From: Setaria digitata
Lineage: Eukaryota; Nematoda; Chromadorea; Rhabditida; Setariidae
NCBI GenBank assembly: GCA_003640385.1
Contig: RCAB01000017.1
Coordinates: forward strand, 1 to 64,000
Direction: 5' to 3'
DNA: 64,000 bases
Part shown: in pieces, positions 58,133 to 64,000 of the stretch
How positions within the stretch are numbered: the stretch's first letter is position 1
How the letters are laid out: each line of letters starts with the position of its first letter
The notes under the pieces: generated by a model
Seen by the model: only the letters and a program-made list of their open reading frames with translations
Databases searched by the model: none
Told to the model about the DNA's origin: nothing
Program-made: the position numbers and the translations under genes

Positions 58133-61100
58133 TTATTTGGCGAAACTTTCTTCCATAATTATAGAGTGTGGCGGTGGCTCATCAACTTGAAAAAGTATTG
58201 GATTTGAAATTCTTCTACTGATATCATTCACTGATTGCAAACGCTGAAACATCTCCTGAAAGAAAATGTTTGAAAAATTAGAAGAGATTTATACAAATAA
58301 CAAGAAAACTTCTATTGTACAAGCAAAAAAATACTATTCTGCTACTGCTGTCTTCCTAACCATTAACAGCTGATTTCAATACGGCACTAAGGAATAAACT
58401 TATTCCACATAATGTTGGATTTTTTTCTTTCTGCTTAAAAATGCCTTACCAACCTCCCCAATCTCTTTCACGGGTCCATTGTCAATCATTCCTGTGTTGT
58501 CGCCAGCATCACCAAACCCATTCGCTACTGAAAAAGCCGGTACTTGTGGTGGTTCCTGATGCTGGAGCTGAAGTTCCTCTTGATTAGCGTTCTGAAAATA
58601 ACCAATGATAACATTTCTCCTGGAGTTCACAGTTGCTCATCTAAAATTTTCATCTCCAGCTGATCTTATTGCTCTTATCAATATGTCTTTGTTTATAATT
58701 TACTTACTACTGGTTCCACCAAAGGATTGGAGTTTTCCATTGGTTTCCAGTCATCGGCGTTGAACAGAAGCGGTGCAGGGACCCGAGGAATGCTGTCTTC
58801 TGGCCTATTTCGAGAAACTGGCACGCTTGGACTTTGCTCAAAAGCTTTGTTTGGTATAGCGTTAGGAAATGTTTCTTCACTGATCTGTGGCTGATTCTGC
58901 AATGTTACTTCTTTGTAAGGCACTGCGAAAATGACACAGAATATCATTTATAAATACTCACCAGCTGATTAGAGAATTGTTGCACTTCCTCTGGTTTTTG
59001 CTTCTGTTTTTGAGTCTCAACCGATAAAGGTTTCATTTGCTGCTGTAGGATCATCTGATTTTGTAGCGAATCTGGCATCTGCAAGCGAATAAAGCTCTCA
59101 ATCCCTGGTTCTAAAAATAATTTGAGAGCCGGGAACTAACTAGTAGCAGCTGAGTAAGTACCTGAGGCTGTTCTTGCTGTTGGCTAGGACTTTGGCTTTG
59201 AGGCAGCAACTGGGGATTGGTTACTTCCAACGATTGGCTAACGGCAATGTTTGCGATCGGTTGCTGATGTAATCGGTGGTTGTTCGCAAACCACTGACCG
59301 TAATATCGCGTCCACTGATCGTTCGCATTGTTATTAATATAACTGTTAAGGTTATCATCCGGCAAAATAGCCGGAATCATTCGCCCATCCAAATTATCCA
59401 CAATATTTGCCTAGAAATGAAACTTTTAGTTTCATGCAAATAAAACACGAAATTAATTAGCATATAATTTAAGACGATTCCTTGTAATGCACTATCAAAT
59501 AAATTTGTCTAAAGCATTAAAACCTCATATCGTTTACTTTTTTTTTTTTTACTAATTTCGTTTTCACAGTAACTCCGAGCCATGAAGTCTGGTCTGGAAT
59601 GATTAATTCAAAATACCTAGAATCATGGACTTGTCTTAGCTATGCAATGAAACTTCATGATAGTACAGATCGATTGAAAAACTGTTTGAAGTTGCTGCTG
59701 ATGAACGTAGAATGCGTTACCTTTCGCGTGTTCCACTCATTGATGTTCTGATAGAGATTTTGATTCTGGCTCATGCTTGCTAGCAGTGTTTGAGGGTGTT
59801 GCGGCCAGAACTGTTGCACTTGTCCCTGCCATCCATTTTGTGGCCACATATCACTTCCACCTTGAACACTATTCATCCAGTTTCCTCCATCTTGCCAACG
59901 ATTGCCAGTTTCCGATGTGGTTAACAGATTCTGTTGTAACTGCTGCACGACAGGTACTGGCAGGTGCTTTTGGTTGTTCGGCCAGTAAGTACCATACCAT
60001 TCGACATCTTTTCGATTTTTACTGGCAGCAGAGTTGAGCCACTGCCACAGATTACTCCACTGCTGTTGCTTGAGAATCCCTTGGGCCAAGTCTGATGGAC
60101 GAGGTTGTAGTCCCATATAGTTATCCCAGGCGGTAAGCAATGGCTGCGATTGGTATGGTTGCAGAAACGGTGCTATCAGAAGCATTGGCTCACCCGGCAC
60201 CACATTATCCTGTTGAGGTGGCAGGAATTGATATCCTGTTGTTCGACTAAAAGGTATGAAATCAGCGTATTACTGAGACTACTGACTTCAGAATAATAAC
60301 TCCATGTTGCACAGTTCCACTTCCAAAGTTTGCTTACCTTTCATCGTTATCAGTTATCACATTCCACTGCAACAGATCGGCCAACAGAGTGCCAAGTGGT
60401 GAACGGGAAAATGCTACGAAGTCATTCGGTTGCAGTGCATTGATTCCTGCTCGATCTGATTGACTTCCACCAAATCCATCCATCAACGATAATGGCTTAA
60501 TCCAAACAAATTAAACTAAATTCAATGTCGATTAGTATACTTTTAAACTTAACCACTTGAACTTGAACATTTTGTGTAAGCTAATTTCGTGCCATCACAA
60601 CACTTTACATAAAGTGAACGCTATAGTAATAGATGGATCTATTTTGATAATTCGAGAAAGATTTGCTTTTAATGAAGTTAAAAGTAACTTTTACCTGCTT
60701 TGGTTCCAAAGAATCCATTTGCAGCACTTTCACTTGCATAACTCCTTTAATGCCTGATTTTTCAGCTTGCTCCTTGATTTTTGGAATAAGTTTGCGCAAA
60801 AAGTCAAGACGAGAATCCTAAAATTGAAAAAAAAAAGAGAGAAGAAACAAAACACTTATATTCCAATCACTGTTAGTGAAATGCGTCGTCTTTCATTTCA
60901 GTGATATTTGATAACATTCCAAACAGTCATGACATATAAACCTTCGCAATCAGATAACAGGTGCCAAAACCATCGGAAGCGAAATTCGCAAATATATCAA
61001 GCGAAAATATCTCGGAAATTGTTTACATGACCGAGTATTAGAGACCCAAGAATATGTGGTGATAACGAAGATTGGGAGAATAAGGTATATTTGTAATAAG

Positions 61101-62672
61101 ATATATATTAATAATAAGGTATATTTTGTAATAGCATTAGCTTGCTTCAATAGGATGAAAGCGTTAATTAATTACTAATACTTACTACATCTCCTGGCAG
61201 GTTAGTTAATGGACGCTGCTCCAGTGTCGGTGAAGTGGTCGTGACCTGTTCAACTCCGTCAAGTTGTCCTGTCCGCATTGCTAGCGCCGTTGGTGCTGCG
61301 ACATTGTCTGAACTTTCAAAAACTCTCGATGACCTGTAAATTAGAGTGACCTAGATTTCTTCAATCTTTCTTCACTCTTACTAAAGATGACTCAATGAAT
61401 AAGTCGACTCAGTTTAAAAACTTATAATCTATTTGCTGAAACTACCAACTGGTTAAAACAGGCAANAGTCTTTCTTCACTCTTACTAAAGATGACTCAAT
61501 GAATAAGTCGACTCAATTTAAAAACTTATAATCTATTTGCTGAAACTACCAACTGGTTAAAACAGGCAAATCTGTTTGTGCTGAAGTACAAAATCTTTGC
61601 TTATGTAGTTTTTTAATTCTCAAGCAAGAAACCGTCTTTCTGGATTCAAACCATTGTCAAATCTCGTGCTGTCCAACTTTATAGAAGAGTTACCGCTGTG
61701 GATAGAATGACTGAATTATATGAGCACCCATACAACCGTCGCATCCAGTTCCCATTCGATGTTTCAGTTCGAACCTGAATTTGACAACTTTCAAAATCTG
61801 AAAATTTCTAAATTTTCTCTATTTTTGCTAAAATCATAATTGAAAAAAATGGGGTGTAATGAAAAAAGCAATCCATCTAAATACTAAAATTAAAGCGAGT
61901 AAATGCAGTGAATAGAATGATTCCATAATCCAAAAAGCTTTAAATTAGCAGTAGATGTTCTTGAAATCTTCAGTCAAGCTTGTTTTAAATTCCAGAAAAT
62001 TATAATTAAACGATTTTACAAAAAAAATCTCAGATTTTAGGTGAACACTTCCCTTCCTGCATAATTCAGTCTTCAGAGCTACCGCTTGAACCATTCACAT
62101 GCACAAAGAAATTACCACGGCACTCTTAAATCATCGGGTATTCTGTAGTATGCCAATTTGCTGATAATTATTGCAAACAGAAGAATAAAGAATAGCGCTC
62201 CCAAACACAACAGATAATTCTAGAAAACAAGATTTGTTCTTTTTAATCATTAATTAATCAGCGGAAGACATCAGTGCTTTCTCACTTACGGAAGAAAGTC
62301 ATGAAGTAAAAGGAAATAATATTACTGAGAATGTTTCCTGCAAAAAAGCAATATAAGTCGAGGAAAAGGAGTATGAAACAAATATTTCTGCATAAAATTT
62401 CACTTTATGACGGCTGCTATTTTTCGGCTTCTCTTCTCATATACTTCATCTCTTTAGCAATCATTTTTTGGCGTTGTCTTACTCGACAAATGTCTTACTT
62501 TTTGATGCCATGTAGCTCTTCATAAATTGCTGTAAAAAACACTTACTTTATATAAAGTTCGTTTCTTTTTAAGTGTAATAATGGGTGTTGATGTCAGGGA
62601 AACACCGTCGGGTGCTACTGGTTTATCTCTGATCGGTGGTTTCTCGTCCATCCCGACTGTAAACACCTTCAT
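58133..62672 (-). CDS. Gln/Asn/Trp-rich type II membrane protein, unknown family
   Basis: I do not recognise this gene. Eleven exons with consistent phases: 62672-62547, 62219-62116, 61333-61186, 60817-60695, 60495-60338, 60246-59721, 59410-59162, 59078-58962, 58896-58708, 58591-58454, 58255-58133, giving 666 residues. The start (MKVFTVGMDEKPPIRDK) lies nine bases after a TTTGCAG acceptor, as expected for a trans-spliced mRNA or a 5'UTR intron. Residues 1-42 are a basic, soluble tail ending KKKRTLYK. Residues about 43-67 (LLCLGALFFILLFAIIISKLA) form one membrane helix, so type II topology is predicted, with about 600 residues outside or in the lumen. That part has a short Lys-rich helical segment (DFLRKLIPKIKEQAEKSG), then long low-complexity sequence rich in Gln, Asn, Trp, Pro and Ser with repeated WxN, QQQ and PQ motifs. 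It has almost no Cys, so it is not a disulphide-rich cuticle domain. A secreted-matrix or adhesive role would be speculation. The exact penultimate donor (GTTGGT versus GTAAGG) is a choice. Confidence 0.8.
61365..61569. repeat. Direct duplication flanking an N, in an intron of the Q-rich gene
   Basis: Bases 61365-61465 and 61469-61569 are 101-base copies with one G/A difference, around the N at 61466. They lie between the exons at 62219-62116 and 61333-61186 and do not touch coding sequence. Confidence 0.95.
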
Positions 62673-64000
62673 CTTCCGTACCTGCAAATCGAATCCAATC
62701 ACAGGTAATTTACTCATTTCTAGTCGCTGAAAAAGCGCATAATCTGTCCAACCTAATGATCGGTAAAAAATAAAGAGTGAAAAAAAAAACATCGTTTTCG
62801 GATAATTTTAGGCTCAACATTACAGAACTTTGGTAAGTTTGTAGTGGGAATGGAAATTAGCAACGAACGATTCTTTCACGCACAAATGCTATCACTTTGA
62901 AGATTAGACTAGCGCAATAGGCAAATATTTGTTTCTAATCATGAAAAGACGGAACATTAATAAAGTGTGTACTGTATCATTTCTCAGGTGTAGTTCCAAA
63001 AGTTTTGCTGAGCCACAATGACCTGAAGTCGGTAGAAAGTGGTTGAGATAGAGGGAATTTGGAAATGGAAAGATTTGGTGAGGAATTATAAGTTGTAAGA
63101 TCGGTCGGAGGAAAGCTGTTTAGGAAATGGTATTTTTAAAGAACAAGCACGGAGGCTGAATTTTCAACAGTAAGTTCTAGTTTTTCTTATCATCCGAAAA
63201 AGGTCAAGGAAAAGGGAGGAAAATTATATTCGTTCGATGATTATAACTCCCTCTCTTTTTAGATTTTAAATTTCGTGTTATCGAATAACTCTCTTGAAAA
63301 ATCTTCATCTTTCGAATCTGAATCACTTAGTCTCCTTCGATCAGCTGCAGAAAGCAGTTTAGAGTGGAAGTGTGTGAGGACTTTGAAGACAGACCTGAGG
63401 TCAGTACATGAAATTAGCGCCACTGATCAGTGAAGAAACAATCAGATCAGAGGAGACAACACAGATAAACATGCACACTCACAAAGTTTTCATATCAAAT
63501 AGTGATGGTGGAGACGACGGAGTTGATGAATGATTTGACGAAGGTAGGAACTAGTTTCACTCCTCTTCACCCAACTATCTCAATTTCACCAGCACTTCCC
63601 CTCCCGCTATGTTCTCCATCTCGAGATCTCTTTCTTCTCCACTCCATCCTCCATCTCGAGATCTATCCATCGATCCTCCTATGATTCTAGTGATTGAATC
63701 TTCCAACTCGAAATGATTTCAGAGTGCTCTATTGATTCTTAGTTGCTCATTTCTGTTATGTACGATGGTGACGGTAGCGAATTATTGACATATATTTCAG
63801 TATAAACACACAATTCCTACAAAAACTTCAATTTCTTTTATCGACTGACCCTTCACAAATGCATTCACTTCATTCGTTATGGTATGGCAACATGTAGCGT
63901 TGCTTACTGTAATTAAAACTGAAATTGCTTTTTTTTTTTGTTCAAAAAAAGCCACTGTTTGTTCTATAATTTCATCAACATCTCCTTCAAAAAATAAACC
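62673..64000. other. Upstream region of the Q-rich gene, right edge of window
   Basis: This presumably contains the promoter of the minus-strand membrane-protein gene. A possible plus-strand first exon opens at ATG 63505 (MVETTELMNDLTK) and ends at a GTAGGA donor after 63543, but its partner would lie outside the window, so I do not call it. Two copies of CCATCTCGAGATCT occur at about 63616-63629 and 63651-63664. Confidence 0.4.

Noticed and set aside
63505..63543. A possible first exon of a plus-strand gene at the right edge
   Set aside because: Thirteen codons before a GTAGGA donor with no partner exon inside the window is too little to call.

Overview
The window looks like nematode nuclear DNA. 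It is AT-rich, its genes are split into many short exons by GT..AG introns of about 50-500 bp with T-rich acceptors, and it carries a MOLO1/UPF0603-type gene, a family first known from worms. The intron sizes and base composition would fit a clade III (spirurid/filarial-like) worm, but that is inference. Only single N characters mark gaps, and all four sit between near-identical direct copies, so they are assembly joins rather than biology.

Layout: (1) about 19.5-0.2 kb, minus strand, a roughly 2,450-residue coiled-coil protein in about 30 phase-consistent exons. Its 4.1-kb intron holds an opposite-strand BRI3-like membrane-protein gene (13.5-14.1 kb). (2) 20.9-22.9 kb, plus strand, a complete five-exon aldo-keto reductase, divergent from gene 1. 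(3) 26.6-24.3 kb, minus strand, a seven-exon secreted MOLO1/TPM-domain protein, convergent with gene 2. (4) 26.6-39.2 kb, a gene-poor stretch with simple sequence, one inverted repeat (36.43-36.55 kb) and one TATA-led ORF interrupted by a TGA (35.45-36.0 kb). (5) 39.2-43.5 kb, plus strand, a four-exon adaptor-like gene resembling LURAP1/FAM89, with exon 1 broken by an assembly duplication. (6) 46.2-57.1 kb, plus strand, an ABCC/MRP full transporter in about 31 exons; its first coding exon was not found. (7) 62.7-58.1 kb, minus strand, a Gln/Asn/Trp-rich single-pass type II membrane protein with no family I recognise, tail-to-tail with gene 6.

The genes are independent transcription units. I see no operon and no new multi-gene system. 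The most useful observations are the four assembly duplications, two of which damage exons; the nested BRI3-like gene; the unusual Asn at the NBD1 switch-His position of the ABC transporter; the orphan Q/N/W-rich membrane protein; and the unexplained hairpin and TATA-ORF in the gene-poor stretch. Exon coordinates were worked out by hand from splice sites and reading-frame phase. No alignment or database search was run.
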